Source: Pseudomonas sp. CAN1
Lineage (GTDB): Bacteria; Pseudomonadota; Gammaproteobacteria; Pseudomonadales; Pseudomonadaceae
Assembly: GCF_030462585.1 (NCBI RefSeq)
Contig: NZ_JASMRU010000004.1
Coordinates: 274,312-338,311 of the forward strand
Direction of reading: 5' to 3'
Length of the DNA stretch: 64,000 nt
Shown: piece after piece, positions 38,650 through 48,534 of the stretch
Numbering within the stretch: position 1 is the stretch's first letter
How the letters are laid out: each line of letters opens with the position of its first letter
Program-made: the position numbers and the translations under genes
The notes under the pieces: generated by a model
Database searches by the model: none
What the model was told of the DNA's origin: nothing
What the model saw: the letters and a program-made list of their open reading frames with translations, nothing else

Positions 38650-40721
38650 CCGATCTGTCGAACGTCCCGGTCACCGCGCTCAAGGGCGTGGGCGCCGCAC
38701 TGGAAGAGAAACTGGCGAAGGTCGGCCTGGAGAACCTCCAGGACATCCTCTTCCACCTGCCGCTGCGCTACCAGGACCGCACCCGCATCACCCCCATCGG
38801 CGCACTGCGTCCGGGGCAGGATGCGGTGGTCGAAGGCGTGGTCTCCGGCGCTGACGTGGTGATGGGCAAACGTCGCAGCCTGCTGGTGCGCCTGCAGGAC
38901 GGCACCGGCACCCTGAGCCTACGCTTCTACCACTTCAGCCAGGCGCAGAAGGAAAACCTCAAGCGCGGCACGCACCTGCGTTGCTACGGCGAGGCGCGCC
39001 CCGGCGCTTCCGGCCTTGAGATCTACCACCCCGAATACCGGTCGCTCACCGACGCCGCTGCGGCGCCGGTGGAGCAGACCCTGACGCCGATCTACCCGAC
39101 CACCGAAGGCCTCACCCAGCAGCGCCTGCGCCAGCTCAGCGAGCAGACCCTGGCGCGCCTGGGCCCGTCGAGCCTGCCGGACTGGCTGCCGGCGGAACTG
39201 GCCCGCGACTACCGCCTGGGCCCGCTGGACGAAGCCATCCGCTACCTGCACCGGCCACCGCCGGACGCCGACCTGGAAGAACTCGCCGAAGGCCGCCACT
39301 GGGCCCAGCACCGCCTCGCCTTCGAGGAACTGCTGACCCACCAGCTGTCGCTGCAACGCCTGCGCGAGAGCGTGCGTTCCCAGGCCGCGCCACAGCTGCC
39401 GCCGGCGAAGAAATTGCCGGCGCTGTACCTGAAGAACCTCGGCTTCAAGCCCACCGGCGCGCAACAACGTGTCGGCGCGGAGATCGCCTACGACCTCGCC
39501 CAGCCCGAGCCCATGCTGCGCCTGGTACAGGGCGACGTCGGCGCCGGCAAGACTGTGGTCGCCGCCCTCGCCGCCCTGCAGGCGCTGGAAGCCGGCTACC
39601 AGGTGGCGCTGATGGCGCCCACCGAGATTCTCGCCGAGCAGCACTTCCTCAACTTCACCAAGTGGCTGCAGCCGCTGGGCATCGAAGTCGCCTGGCTGGC
39701 CGGCAAGCTCAAGGGCAAGGCCCGCGCCAGTGCGCTGGAGCAGATCGCCGGCGGCGCGCCGATGATCGTCGGCACCCACGCGCTGTTCCAGGAAGAGGTG
39801 AAGTTCAAGCGCCTGGCCCTGGTGATCATCGACGAACAGCACCGCTTCGGCGTGCAGCAGCGCCTCGCCCTGCGCCAGAAAGGCGTAGACGGCCGGCTCT
39901 GCCCGCACCAGCTGATCATGACCGCCACGCCCATCCCGCGGACCCTGGCGATGAGCGCCTACGCCGACCTCGACACCTCGATCCTCGACGAACTGCCTCC
40001 CGGCCGTACCCCGGTGAACACCGTGCTGGTAGCCGACAGCCGCCGCATCGAAGTGATCGAGCGGGTCCGCGCCGCCTGCGCCGAAGGCCGCCAGGCCTAC
40101 TGGGTCTGTACGCTGATCGAGGAATCCGAAGAACTCACCTGCCAGGCCGCGGAAACCACCTACGAGGAGCTCTCCTCGGCGCTGGGCGAACTGCGCGTCG
40201 GCCTGATCCACGGGCGCATGAAGCCGGCGGACAAGGCCGTGGTCATGGAAGCCTTCAAGGAAGGCATGCTGCAGTTGCTGGTCGCCACCACGGTGATCGA
40301 GGTCGGCGTGGACGTGCCCAATTCCAGCCTGATGATCATCGAGAACCCCGAACGTCTTGGCCTGGCCCAACTGCACCAGCTGCGCGGCCGCGTCGGCCGG
40401 GGCAGCGCGGCGAGCCACTGCGTGCTGCTCTACCACCCGCCGCTGTCGCAGATCGGCCGCGAGCGCCTGGGGATCATGCGCGAGACCTGCGACGGTTTCG
40501 TCATCGCCGAGAAGGACCTGGAACTGCGCGGCCCCGGCGAAATGCTCGGCACCCGCCAGACCGGCCTGCTGCAGTTCAAGGTGGCCGACCTGATGCGCGA
40601 CGCCGACCTGCTGCCGGCGGTGCGCGATGCCGCCCAGGCCCTGCTGGCGCACTGGCCGCAATCGGTCAGCCCGCTGCTGGCACGCTGGCTGCGCCACGGG
40701 CAACAATACGGTCAAGTGTGA
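38646..40721 (+). CDS. recG: ATP-dependent DNA helicase RecG
   Basis: A 691-aa helicase that reverses stalled forks. The N-terminal wedge domain (1-150) is followed by the SF2 core: GDVGAGKTVVAA (Walker A), IIDEQHRFGV (DExQ box), TATPIPRT, and the C-terminal helicase half with VATTVIEVGVDVPN and QLRGRVGRG. ATG 38646 overlaps the oxyR stop. Confidence 0.97.
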   Translation: MTDLSNVPVTALKGVGAALEEKLAKVGLENLQDILFHLPLRYQDRTRITPIGALRPGQDAVVEGVVSGADVVMGKRRSLLVRLQDGTGTLSLRFYHFSQAQKENLKRGTHLRCYGEARPGASGLEIYHPEYRSLTDAAAAPVEQTLTPIYPTTEGLTQQRLRQLSEQTLARLGPSSLPDWLPAELARDYRLGPLDEAIRYLHRPPPDADLEELAEGRHWAQHRLAFEELLTHQLSLQRLRESVRSQAAPQLPPAKKLPALYLKNLGFKPTGAQQRVGAEIAYDLAQPEPMLRLVQGDVGAGKTVVAALAALQALEAGYQVALMAPTEILAEQHFLNFTKWLQPLGIEVAWLAGKLKGKARASALEQIAGGAPMIVGTHALFQEEVKFKRLALVIIDEQHRFGVQQRLALRQKGVDGRLCPHQLIMTATPIPRTLAMSAYADLDTSILDELPPGRTPVNTVLVADSRRIEVIERVRAACAEGRQAYWVCTLIEESEELTCQAAETTYEELSSALGELRVGLIHGRMKPADKAVVMEAFKEGMLQLLVATTVIEVGVDVPNSSLMIIENPERLGLAQLHQLRGRVGRGSAASHCVLLYHPPLSQIGRERLGIMRETCDGFVIAEKDLELRGPGEMLGTRQTGLLQFKVADLMRDADLLPAVRDAAQALLAHWPQSVSPLLARWLRHGQQYGQV

Positions 40722-40812
40722 TGTATTTCACTTTCGCCGGTCAGTTGACCGCTCGGTCACGCTGACTGCGTGGTTATACTCCGACCCAGCCGTTGATAAC
40801 CGGATCACATTC

Positions 40813-42219
40813 ATGAGCGACCTTGCACGCGCCCCATCCGACTCCTCGCAGGCCCCCGAGGTCATCCTGCAGCTGCTCGACAAGCTGGGAATCCCCTATC
40901 GCGAGGTCAGCGATTCCACGACACTGCCGGCCGCCCGTCGGGTACAGGCCAGCCTGCTGGAGGACGCCGTCGGCACCCTGCTGGTGATGTTCCCGCAGAG
41001 CCAGTTGCTGGACCTCAATCGCCTGGCCGAACTCACCGGGCGCAAGCTGGTGGCGGTCAAGCCCGAACGCCTGGAGCGCATGCTCGGCAAGCACCAGCTC
41101 GGCCGCCTGCCGGCGCTGCCGCCGCTGACCAGCTCGCCGTGCCTGTATGACGAGCGCCTGCTGCAGGAAGCCCAGCTGCTGATCGAATCCGGCGCACCGG
41201 GCATCCTCCTGGAAATCCCCACGGCCTCGTTCCGCACCCTGCTGGAAAAAGCCAGCGCCGCGCGCTTCGGCGTGGCGCTGGAATCGATCCGGCCAAACCT
41301 CGACCGCCCGGACGACGACCGCAAGGAAATCACCCAGGCCGTGCAGGCGTTCACCGCCCGCCGCATCCAGCAGCGCCTCGAGGAAACCATCGAGATTCCG
41401 CCGCTGCCGGAAACCGCGCAGAAGATCATCAAGCTGCGCGTCGACCCCAATGCCACGGTGGACGACATCACCGGCGTGGTCGAGACCGACCCGGCGCTGG
41501 CCGCGCAAGTGGTCAGCTGGGCCGCCTCGCCCTACTACGCTGCCCCCGGCAAGATCCGCTCGGTGGAAGACGCCATCGTCCGCGTGCTGGGCTTCGACCT
41601 GGTGATCAACCTCGCCCTCGGCCTGGCCCTGGGCAAGACCCTGAGCCTGCCCAAGGACCAGCCGCAGCACGCCACGCCGTACTGGCACCAGGCGATCTAC
41701 ACCGCCGCGGTGATCGAGGGCCTGACCCGCGCCGTGCCGCGCGCCGAACGTCCGGAAGCCGGCCTGACCTACCTCGGCGGCCTGCTGCACAGCATCGGCT
41801 ACCTGGTCCTGGCGCACATCTTCCCGCCGCATTTCTCGCTGATCTGCCGGCACCTGGAGGTCAACCCGCACGTCGAGCACAACCTCGTCGAGCAGCACCT
41901 GCTGGGCATTACCCGCGAGCAGATCGGCGCCTGGCTGATGCGCACCTGGGACATGCCGGAAGAGATCTACACCGCCCTGCGCTTCCAGCACGATCCTTCT
42001 TATGCCGGCGACTGCTCGGCCTACGCCAACCTGGTGTGCCTGGCGACCCGCCTGTTGCGCAACCACGGCATCGGCAGCGGCCCGGAGACCGACATCCCGC
42101 AGGACCTGCTGGACCGCCTGGACATCCCCCGCGAAAAAGCCGAGGACGCCGTACGCAAGGTACTCGACGCCGAAGCGGTGCTGCGCGAACTGGCCAGCCA
42201 GTTCAACCCGCCGCATTGA
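40813..42219 (+). CDS. YbaK-like and HDOD domain protein
   Basis: A 468-aa two-domain protein. Residues about 10-150 look like a YbaK/ProX aminoacyl-tRNA deacylase-type fold (LLDKLGIPYREVSD...LLVMFPQSQLLDLNRLAELTGRK). Residues about 190-400 are an HDOD domain (IPPLPETAQKIIKLRVDPNATVDDITGVVETDPALAAQVVSWA). HDOD proteins act in signalling. The long frame starting at 40627 lies inside recG and is rejected. Confidence 0.85.
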   Translation: MSDLARAPSDSSQAPEVILQLLDKLGIPYREVSDSTTLPAARRVQASLLEDAVGTLLVMFPQSQLLDLNRLAELTGRKLVAVKPERLERMLGKHQLGRLPALPPLTSSPCLYDERLLQEAQLLIESGAPGILLEIPTASFRTLLEKASAARFGVALESIRPNLDRPDDDRKEITQAVQAFTARRIQQRLEETIEIPPLPETAQKIIKLRVDPNATVDDITGVVETDPALAAQVVSWAASPYYAAPGKIRSVEDAIVRVLGFDLVINLALGLALGKTLSLPKDQPQHATPYWHQAIYTAAVIEGLTRAVPRAERPEAGLTYLGGLLHSIGYLVLAHIFPPHFSLICRHLEVNPHVEHNLVEQHLLGITREQIGAWLMRTWDMPEEIYTALRFQHDPSYAGDCSAYANLVCLATRLLRNHGIGSGPETDIPQDLLDRLDIPREKAEDAVRKVLDAEAVLRELASQFNPPH

Positions 42220-42229
42220 GGCGGACATG

Positions 42230-42260
42230 AAAAAGGCCCCATCAGGGGCCTTTTCTTTTT
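42230..42260 (+). terminator. Terminator after the HDOD gene
   Basis: AAAAAGGCCCC-ATCA-GGGGCCTTTTCTTTTTC directly after the gene. Confidence 0.9.
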
Positions 42261-42266
42261 CTCTTC

Positions 42267-42343
42267 GTAGGAGCGAGCTTGCTCGCGAACCGCCCAGCTC
42301 ATTCGCTGCCGGGAAGCTCGTTTGCGAGCAAGCTCGCTCCTAC
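42267..42343. repeat. REPIN 1 (paired inverted REP elements)
   Basis: GTAGGAGCGAGCTTGCTCGCGAA (split as GTAGGAGCGAGC and TTGCTCGCGAA) at 42267-42289 faces TTTGCGAGCAAG / CTCGCTCCTAC at 42321-42343, with a 31-bp centre. Each arm is itself a hairpin. This is the Pseudomonas REPIN type moved by RAYT transposases; no RAYT gene is in the window. Confidence 0.88.
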
Positions 42344-42364
42344 AGGTAGTTTCCAGCCCCCATG

Positions 42365-42391
42365 AAAAAGGCCCCTTCAGGGGCCATTTTT
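42365..42391 (-). terminator. Terminator of the SCP2-like gene
   Basis: On the minus strand TGGCCCC-TGAA-GGGGCC followed by TTTTT, 20 bp past the gene's stop. Confidence 0.87.
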
Positions 42392-42409
42392 CTGTGCGTC
42401 GAAAGCGCC

Positions 42410-42811
42410 TCAGGCGGCTTTCTTGTCGCTGCCCGCGGCGGCCTTCTTCTTCGGCTTCAGGTACTTCACCAGGCCCTGGAACCAGATCACCAGGCCGGGG
42501 TTGCCCTGGATCTGGATGTCCTTGTTCTGGATACCCTGCATGAACGCCAGCTGCGGGTTCTTCGAGGTCATGGTGGCGAAGCCGTAGGCGCCGTCCTTGA
42601 AACCCAGGGCGAAGGCCGGCTGCGGATGGGTACCGCGGCGGGAGCTGACCTTGAGGTCCTTGACGATGTAGTGGCGGGCGACCTTGCCGTCGAGCGTGTG
42701 GAGCTGGAACACCAGGTCCTTGCCTTCGAGCTGCTTCTGGAATGCCGGGTTTTCGCGGCTGGCCTTGGCCATCAGGCGACCGAGCATCCACAGGAGAAGA
42801 CGGAATTTCAT
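42410..42811 (-). CDS. SCP2 sterol-binding-like small protein
   Basis: A 133-aa protein. The pattern KDLVFQLHTLDGKVARHYIVKD...AFALGFKDGAYGFATM...LAFMQGIQNKDIQIQGNPGLVIWFQGL (segments read separately) resembles SCP2 lipid-carrier domains, in which the final helices close a hydrophobic tunnel. A Lys-rich tail follows. Function unknown. The start at 42811 is chosen because the extension to 42913 has no likely ribosome site. Confidence 0.65.
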   Translation of the reverse strand: MKFRLLLWMLGRLMAKASRENPAFQKQLEGKDLVFQLHTLDGKVARHYIVKDLKVSSRRGTHPQPAFALGFKDGAYGFATMTSKNPQLAFMQGIQNKDIQIQGNPGLVIWFQGLVKYLKPKKKAAAGSDKKAA

Positions 42812-42946
42812 GCACAAACCTCGACGTTCGAGACAAAAGTCTGCGCATTGTAGCCAGTTTGAAAACGGACTACATCCGGTCTTTTGGAGGGATTGTGTAA
42901 CTGGAGGAGGCAACCCGGAGCCGCTCTGGCTCCGGGTCAGACGCGA

Positions 42947-43219
42947 TCAGTTGACGGCGTCTTTGAGCGCCTTGCCCGGTTTGAAGGCAACGGTGTTGCT
43001 GGCTTTGATCTTGACCGGCTGGCCGGTTTGCGGGTTCTTGCCGGTACGGGCGCCACGGTGGCGCTGAACGAAGGTACCGAAACCGACAAGGGTAACGCTG
43101 TCCTTGCGGTTGAGCGCGCCAGTGATTTCATCCAGCAGCGCGTTCAGCACCTTGTTGGCTTGTTCTTTGGTGAGGTCGGCCTTCTCGGCGATCGCGGCGG
43201 CGAGTTCTGGTTTACGCAT
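42947..43219 (-). CDS. hupA: HU family DNA-binding protein
   Basis: A 90-aa nucleoid protein with the HU signature GFGTFVQRHRGARTGKNPQTG at the DNA-binding arm and the N-terminal helical dimer region. It bends DNA without sequence preference. An 8-bp inverted repeat (CCGCAGCC 43284-43291 / GGCTGCGG 43309-43316) lies in its leader. Confidence 0.94.
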   Translation of the reverse strand: MRKPELAAAIAEKADLTKEQANKVLNALLDEITGALNRKDSVTLVGFGTFVQRHRGARTGKNPQTGQPVKIKASNTVAFKPGKALKDAVN

Positions 43220-43415
43220 AAATGCCTCTTTGACGGTTTGTTGTTGTTGTGTCCGTGCTGTCTTCCCAACAGCGCCCAAGGCACCGCAGCCTTGCCGTAC
43301 AGGCTCTAGGCTGCGGCAGACGGGGGGAGAATGGCACGCCGAAAGCTGGTACGCCAGTATCGTCTGACAATTTGCGAGCAGTTTCCCAAGGCAAATCCGC
43401 CATTGGCGAGGACTG

Positions 43416-44570
43416 TCACGCCAGCAGGGCAGGCAACTCCTTGTTCAGGGAGAGTTTTTCGCTCACGGCGGCCCCGGTGAGGGCGTATCCGAGCAATCGA
43501 CCGGCGGTATCGCGGCACAGGACCTTGAGGTCCGGGCCAGAGCCTTCCACCTGCCATTCGCCGTCGCTGCCACGCGGCGGCGGCGACACCACCAGTGGGC
43601 AGACCGGAGTCTTCACGGTGACCGGCATGGCGCCGTAGGCCACCGCCGTCGGCTTGCCGGCCAGGGTCTGCGCCAGCGCGCGGGCACAGGACATCAGCGG
43701 CATCACGTAGAGCAGGTTGAGGCCGTCGACCTCGGCGCAGTCGCCCAGGGCGTAGATGTTGGCGTGGGAGGTGCGCAGCTCGCGGTTGACCATCACGCCG
43801 CGGTTGATATCCAGGCCGGCGGCAGCGGCCAGGTCAATGCGCGGGCGCAGACCGACGGCAGAGACCACCAGGTCGCAGGGGATCACCTGGCCATCGGAGA
43901 GGTGCGCTTCCAGGCCGTCGGCGGCGCGCACCAGGCTGTTCAGCACCGGGCCAAGGTGGAAGCGCACGCCGAGGCCTTCCAGCCCCTGCTGCACCGCCTG
44001 GGCGGCGGCCGGGTGGAGCAGGCCGGGCATGACCTGCTCGCAGGGCGCCACCACGTCGAGCTGGTAGCCGCCGCTGGAGAGGTCGTTGGCGAACTCGCAG
44101 CCGATCAGGCCGGCGCCCAGCAGCAGCACGCGGCGCTTGCCGGCGGCGGCACTGCGGAAGCGCGCGTAGTCTTCCAGGTCGTTGATCGGGAAGATCAGTT
44201 CCTGGGCATCGCCCTCGACCGGCACGCGGATGGTCTCGGCGCCCCAGGCCAGCACCAGGTCGCGGTAGTGGATTTCTTCCTCGCCGATCCAGATGCGCCG
44301 GTGGCCCGGATCGATGCCGGTGACGCGGGTGTGCGTAAGGATGCGCGCCTTGAGCTGGTCGGCCATGGCGCCAGCTTCGGCCATGGCCAGGCCGTCGGCG
44401 TCCTTGTCCTTGGAGAAGCCGGTGGAGAGCATCGGCTTGGAGTAGGAGCGGCCGTCGTCGGCGGTGATCAGCAGCAGCGGCGTCTCGCCATCCAGCTTGC
44501 GCCACTCGCGGGCCAGGTTGTAGCCGGCCAGGCCGGTGCCGATGATCACCAGCGGTGCGTTGTCGCTCAT
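43416..44570 (-). CDS. Rubredoxin-NAD(+) reductase
   Basis: A 384-aa FAD/NAD flavoprotein. The N-terminal FAD motif is [13 protein letters not shown] (8-20), the NAD motif is [14 protein letters not shown] (about 147-160), and the [10 protein letters not shown] box near residue 280 completes FAD binding. It reduces rubredoxins, here the two coded just upstream on the same strand, in alkane or oxygen-related electron transfer. Known as rubB/alkT in relatives. Confidence 0.92.
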   Translation of the reverse strand: MSDNAPLVIIGTGLAGYNLAREWRKLDGETPLLLITADDGRSYSKPMLSTGFSKDKDADGLAMAEAGAMADQLKARILTHTRVTGIDPGHRRIWIGEEEIHYRDLVLAWGAETIRVPVEGDAQELIFPINDLEDYARFRSAAAGKRRVLLLGAGLIGCEFANDLSSGGYQLDVVAPCEQVMPGLLHPAAAQAVQQGLEGLGVRFHLGPVLNSLVRAADGLEAHLSDGQVIPCDLVVSAVGLRPRIDLAAAAGLDINRGVMVNRELRTSHANIYALGDCAEVDGLNLLYVMPLMSCARALAQTLAGKPTAVAYGAMPVTVKTPVCPLVVSPPPRGSDGEWQVEGSGPDLKVLCRDTAGRLLGYALTGAAVSEKLSLNKELPALLA

Positions 44571-44650
44571 TGCTCTCTCACCTCAAAATCGTCACAGCGT
44601 AAAGACGGAACGGCGGCCCGGAAGCCGCCGCATATTGGTTCTGCCACCAA

Positions 44651-44790
44651 GAATCCATTCAGGACCTGGCGAGCTAGAGCAGAACAAGGCGGAAGCGAGC
44701 GAGGGAGCGGAGTGTACTTCAGTACATGAGCATCCCGAGTTCGCTTCCAACGCAGTTATGCCGACGCGCAGCCCGGTCATGGATGGATTC
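44651..44790. repeat. 140-bp palindromic intergenic element
   Basis: An imperfect palindrome between rubA2 and the reductase: GAATCCAT (44651-44658) / ATGGATTC (44783-44790), GGAAGCGA (44691-44698) / TCGCTTCC (44741-44748), GGGA/TCCC, and a central TGTACT-TC-AGTACA hairpin (44713-44726). It begins at the rubA2 stop codon. I recall similar repeats after genes in other Pseudomonas genomes, but cannot confirm a name. Confidence 0.7.
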
Positions 44791-44958
44791 TCAGGAAATC
44801 TCGATCATCTCGAAATCGATCTTGCCGACGCCGCAATCCGGGCAGACCCAGTCCGCCGGGATGTCTTCCCAGCGCGTGCCGGGGGCGATGCCCTCTTCCG
44901 GCAGTCCCAGCGCCTCGTCGTAGATGAAGCCACAGACCACGCATTGCCATTTGCGCAT
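44791..44958 (-). CDS. rubA2: Rubredoxin 2
   Basis: A 55-aa iron protein with Cys6, Cys9, Cys39 and Cys42 (CVVC and CPDC) binding one Fe. It carries electrons from the reductase to alkane hydroxylase-type or oxygen-reducing partners. It is about 80 percent similar by eye to the neighbouring rubredoxin, so the pair arose by tandem duplication. Confidence 0.93.
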   Translation of the reverse strand: MRKWQCVVCGFIYDEALGLPEEGIAPGTRWEDIPADWVCPDCGVGKIDFEMIEIS

Positions 44959-45158
44959 CAGCCAAGCCCTCCTGCGAATACCCCGTGAACCTAACCCGGT
45001 TTGCCAGCGCCAGCCAACGGCGCCCGCGCCGCCGGGTCGCGTCAGCAGGGTCAACCCGCCAGCCTGTCCAGTCTAACGCGCACGAGCGCAGCCTGTCGGG
45101 CGCGCAAACGCAAACGGCGGCCCGAAGGCCGCCGTCGCGGGAATCATTCCTGGCGGGA

Positions 45159-45326
45159 TCAGCCGATTTCGATCATCTCGAAATCCAGCTTGCCGACGCC
45201 GCAATCCGGGCACAGCCAGTCTTCCGGCACGTCTTCCCAGCGGGTGCCGGCAGCGATGCCCTCGTCCGGCCAGCCCTGGTTCTCGTCATAGATCAGGCCA
45301 CAAACCACGCACTGCCACTTCTTCAT
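45159..45326 (-). CDS. rubA1: Rubredoxin 1
   Basis: A 55-aa rubredoxin starting [18 protein letters not shown], with the same four Cys positions (6, 9, 39, 42) as its partner 200 bp downstream. It is too short for many ORF lists but complete, with AGGGTGATAG-like sequence before the start. Confidence 0.93.
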   Translation of the reverse strand: MKKWQCVVCGLIYDENQGWPDEGIAAGTRWEDVPEDWLCPDCGVGKLDFEMIEIG

Positions 45327-45545
45327 CAGCTATCACCCTCATGTTCTTGTCGCTTGGACGTCAGTGCATCCAATGTCCGGCTTTGTACTGGCGATGGGCT
45401 TGCGGCGCAAGCCCCAGGAAAAACCTCGGATGGCCGGCCAAACCTTTGATGGGGTTTGGCGCAATGCACTCTTGCGGACAACGCAATCGGCGTGCAAAGC
45501 CGCCATGTTAAGCTGCCGCGTCCCTGGCCAACCGCAGTCGAAACC

Positions 45546-46100
45546 GTGCCCGAAGCCGCCCTGATCCACCCTCCCCGCTGGCTCACCGCCGCCCAGTTGC
45601 ACCCCGCTCCGAGCGCGCAGGTGCTGGACTGGCTGTTCGACGAAGGTTCGCTGACGCGCCGGCTGACCGCGCTCTCCGCCGACCATTTCTCGGTACTGCC
45701 GCTGGCCGAGGGCTGGCACCGCCTGCGCACCGACGAGTGCGCCGCGCTGGGCGTGCCCGATGGCAGCCAGGGCTGGGTGCGCGAGGTGTACCTGAAGGGC
45801 CACGACACCCCCTGGGTCTTCGCCCGCAGCGTGGCCGCGCGTTCGGCGCTGGAGGGCTCCGGCTTCGACCTGCGCCTGCTCGGCACGCGCTCGCTAGGTG
45901 AACTGCTGTTCAGCGACCGCGCCTTCCAGCGCGGCCCCATCGAGGTGTGCCGCTACCCGGCCGCCAGCCTGCCGGCCGAAGTACGCGCCGAACGCCTGTG
46001 GGGCCGCCGCTCCTGCTTCAGCCGCGACGGGCTGGGCGTGCTGGTCGCCGAGGTATTCCTGCCTGCACTCTGGCAACGGCTGGAGCAACAGCCCGTATAA
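45546..46100 (+). CDS. ubiC: Chorismate lyase
   Basis: A 184-aa enzyme that splits chorismate into 4-hydroxybenzoate and pyruvate, the first step of ubiquinone synthesis. The W-x-R-E-V-Y segment (GWVREVYLKG) and the C-terminal ERLWGRRSCFS are typical. GTG 45546 is preferred; the frame continues upstream to 45456 but without conserved sequence. Followed by ubiA after 27 bp. Confidence 0.93.
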   Translation: MPEAALIHPPRWLTAAQLHPAPSAQVLDWLFDEGSLTRRLTALSADHFSVLPLAEGWHRLRTDECAALGVPDGSQGWVREVYLKGHDTPWVFARSVAARSALEGSGFDLRLLGTRSLGELLFSDRAFQRGPIEVCRYPAASLPAEVRAERLWGRRSCFSRDGLGVLVAEVFLPALWQRLEQQPV

Positions 46101-46127
46101 TCCCCGGATCGCTTTCCGGAGGCCGCC

Positions 46128-47018
46128 ATGTTCGTCGCCCTGATCAAACCCCTCGCCCGCCTGCATCCCCGCGCCTGGGACTTCGTCCAGCTGACGCGCA
46201 TGGACAAGCCGATCGGCATCTACCTGCTGCTCTGGCCGACGCTGTGGGCACTGTGGATGGCCAGCGGCGGCGTGCCGAGCGTAAAGAACCTGGTGATCTT
46301 CGTCCTCGGCACCGTGCTGATGCGCATGGCCGGCTGCGTGATCAACGACTTTGCCGACCGCAAGCTCGACGGCCACGTCGAACGCACCAAGGCGCGCCCG
46401 CTGGCGACCGGCAGGATCACCGTGCGCGAGGCCTGGATTGCGTTCTTCACGCTGCTGGGGCTGAGCTTCCTGCTGGTGCTGTGCACCAACGCACAGACCA
46501 TCTGGCTGTCCTTCGGCGGCGCGGCGGTGGCGGCGCTCTACCCCTTCATGAAGCGCTACACCTACTACCCGCAGGTGGTGCTGGGCGCGGCGTTCTCCTG
46601 GGGCATCCCGATGGCCTTCACCGCGGCCAGCGGCACGCTGCCGGCGGTGGCCTGGCTGCTGTTCTTCGCCAACGTGCTGTGGACGGTGGCCTACGACACC
46701 TACTACGCGATGACCGACCGCGAGGACGACCTGAAGATGGGCATGAAGTCCACAGCGATCCTCTTCGGCGACGCCGACCGGGTGATCAACCTGAGCCTGC
46801 AGGGCCTGATGCTCCTGCTGCTGATCCTCGCCGGCAACAAGCTGGCGATGCACCTGTATTACTACCTGGGCCTGGCCATTGCGGCCGGCTGCTTCGCCTG
46901 GCAGTTCCATTCGACCCGCGACCGCGAGCCGATGAAGTGCTTCAAGGCCTTCCTGCACAACCACTGGGCGGGGCTGGCGATCTTCCTCGGCACCGTCGTC
47001 GACTTCGCCCTGCGCTGA
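46128..47018 (+). CDS. ubiA: 4-hydroxybenzoate octaprenyltransferase
   Basis: A 296-aa membrane enzyme that attaches the polyprenyl chain to 4-hydroxybenzoate. The two Asp-rich motifs for Mg-diphosphate are [16 protein letters not shown] (near residue 68) and [12 protein letters not shown] (near 192). About eight hydrophobic helices. Co-transcribed with ubiC. Confidence 0.96.
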   Translation: MFVALIKPLARLHPRAWDFVQLTRMDKPIGIYLLLWPTLWALWMASGGVPSVKNLVIFVLGTVLMRMAGCVINDFADRKLDGHVERTKARPLATGRITVREAWIAFFTLLGLSFLLVLCTNAQTIWLSFGGAAVAALYPFMKRYTYYPQVVLGAAFSWGIPMAFTAASGTLPAVAWLLFFANVLWTVAYDTYYAMTDREDDLKMGMKSTAILFGDADRVINLSLQGLMLLLLILAGNKLAMHLYYYLGLAIAAGCFAWQFHSTRDREPMKCFKAFLHNHWAGLAIFLGTVVDFALR

Positions 47019-47031
47019 TGCAAGAGACCTT

Positions 47032-47106
47032 GTAGGAGCGAGCTTGCTCGCGAACCCGCTTGATACCGAGGTGCCAGGCACGGTTCGCGAGCAAGCTCGC
47101 TCCTAC
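47032..47106. repeat. REPIN 2
   Basis: REP arm 47032-47054 (GTAGGAGCGAGC then TTGCTCGCGAA) and inverted arm 47084-47106, with a 29-bp centre. The arms are perfect inverted copies. It lies just past the ubiA stop. Confidence 0.88.
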
Positions 47107-47129
47107 GAAGAGCCATTACGGAAGGGCCG

Positions 47130-47495
47130 TTACGGCTTGGCCATGTGCCAGGCGCCCATCTTGCCCTCGCCGGACATATCACCCGCCGCCATGTCCTTGA
47201 CGAAGGTGTACAGCGGCTTGCCCTTGTAGGCCCATTGGTTAGTGCCGTCGTCACGCTTGATCACCGTCCAGTCGCCCATCGCCTTGGCATCCGCGCCAGC
47301 GCTCAGGGGCGGCCAGTTCTCCGCGCACTGGCCGGCACAGGCCGACTTGCCGCCGCTGTCCTTGTCGTAGGTGTAGAGCGTCATGCCCTTGGCATCGACC
47401 ATCATGCCGTTCTTCACCGTGGCAGGCTCGGCGGCCAGGGCCGACATCGCCGGTAGCATCAGGCCCAGTGCCAGGGCCGGGAATAGCAGTTTCAT
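47130..47495 (-). CDS. Secreted COG4315-like repeat protein
   Basis: A 121-aa exported protein with a signal peptide (1-22) and two related motifs: the MTLYTYDKDSGGKSACAGQCAENWPP segment and GKPLYTFVKDMAAGDMSG. This is the predicted lipoprotein family COG4315, of unknown function. The AGGAG before ATG 47495 fixes the start; the frame to 47735 is spurious. Confidence 0.82.
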   Translation of the reverse strand: MKLLFPALALGLMLPAMSALAAEPATVKNGMMVDAKGMTLYTYDKDSGGKSACAGQCAENWPPLSAGADAKAMGDWTVIKRDDGTNQWAYKGKPLYTFVKDMAAGDMSGEGKMGAWHMAKP

Positions 47496-47805
47496 CACGC
47501 TTCTCCTCTGGTGAGGTGGAAACGGCGCGAGCATCGGCGCAAAGGCAGGCGGACTTGCAGGCAGGGCCGGCCAGGGCGACGTCGACAACCCACTCACTAC
47601 CGTCATCGCTTGATCCGACAAAGGCTCTGCCGGCCGCACCGCCGACCGGGCCGGTGCGTTCCACTTGTGCCGCGCTGAGCGCGCTGCAACTCGATCAGCA
47701 TAGACGAGCGCTCTAGGTCGAGGCCCAGCTAACATGGCGGTGTCACATTCATGAAATATTTCCGTTATCTAATGCGGCGCATTACAGAAATTCTGAGGCC
47801 TCAGC
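47496..47805. other. Divergent intergenic region before phoB
   Basis: A 310-bp region without a supported gene. The right end holds the phoB promoter (see the weak Pho box). The rest shows no clear structure. Confidence 0.5.
47740..47757 (+). promoter_or_regulatory. Weak candidate Pho box of phoBR
   Basis: GTGTCAC-ATTC-ATGAAAT has the 7-4-7 spacing of a PhoB site but a poor second half. PhoB autoregulation is known in relatives. It lies 49 bp before the phoB start. Confidence 0.35.
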
Positions 47806-48495
47806 ATGGTTGGCAAGACAATCCTCATCGTCGATGACGAAGCTCCGATCCGGGAAATGATCGCCGTGGCCCTGGAGATGGCCGGCTACGAGTGCCTCGA
47901 AGCCGACAGCACGCAGACTGCGCACGCGGTGATCGTCGACCGCAAGCCGGACCTGATCCTGCTCGACTGGATGCTGCCGGGCACCTCCGGCATCGAGCTG
48001 GCCCGCCGCCTCAAGCGCGACGAGCTGACCTCGGCGATCCCGATCATCATGCTCACCGCCAAGGGCGAAGAGGACAACAAGATCCAGGGTCTGGAAGTCG
48101 GTGCGGATGACTACATCACCAAGCCCTTCTCCCCGCGCGAACTGGTTGCCCGCCTGAAGGCCGTGCTGCGTCGCACCGGCGCTGGCGACAGCGAGACGCC
48201 GATCGAAGTCGGCGGCCTGATGCTCGACCCGATCAGCCACCGCGTGACCATCGACGGCAAACCCGCCGAGATGGGCCCGACCGAATACCGTCTGCTGCAG
48301 TTCTTCATGACCCACCAGGAGCGCGCCTACACCCGTGGCCAGCTGCTGGACCAGGTCTGGGGCGGCAACGTCTACGTCGAGGAACGCACCGTCGACGTGC
48401 ATATCCGCCGCCTGCGCAAGGCCCTCGGCGAGGTATACGAAAATCTGGTTCAGACCGTGCGCGGCACCGGGTATCGTTTCTCGACCAAAAGCTGA
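47806..48495 (+). CDS. phoB: Phosphate regulon response regulator PhoB
   Basis: A 229-aa OmpR-type regulator. The receiver domain has Asp10, Asp11 and the phosphorylated Asp54 (LLDWMLPG) and Lys in TKPFSP; the C-terminal winged helix ends in VRGTGYRFS. It activates pst, pho and other genes when phosphate is low. It is followed by phoR. Confidence 0.97.
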   Translation: MVGKTILIVDDEAPIREMIAVALEMAGYECLEADSTQTAHAVIVDRKPDLILLDWMLPGTSGIELARRLKRDELTSAIPIIMLTAKGEEDNKIQGLEVGADDYITKPFSPRELVARLKAVLRRTGAGDSETPIEVGGLMLDPISHRVTIDGKPAEMGPTEYRLLQFFMTHQERAYTRGQLLDQVWGGNVYVEERTVDVHIRRLRKALGEVYENLVQTVRGTGYRFSTKS

Positions 48496-48534
48496 TCGGG
48501 TCTCTGGCTCGACGGGTACAAGGAACGGAATTTC

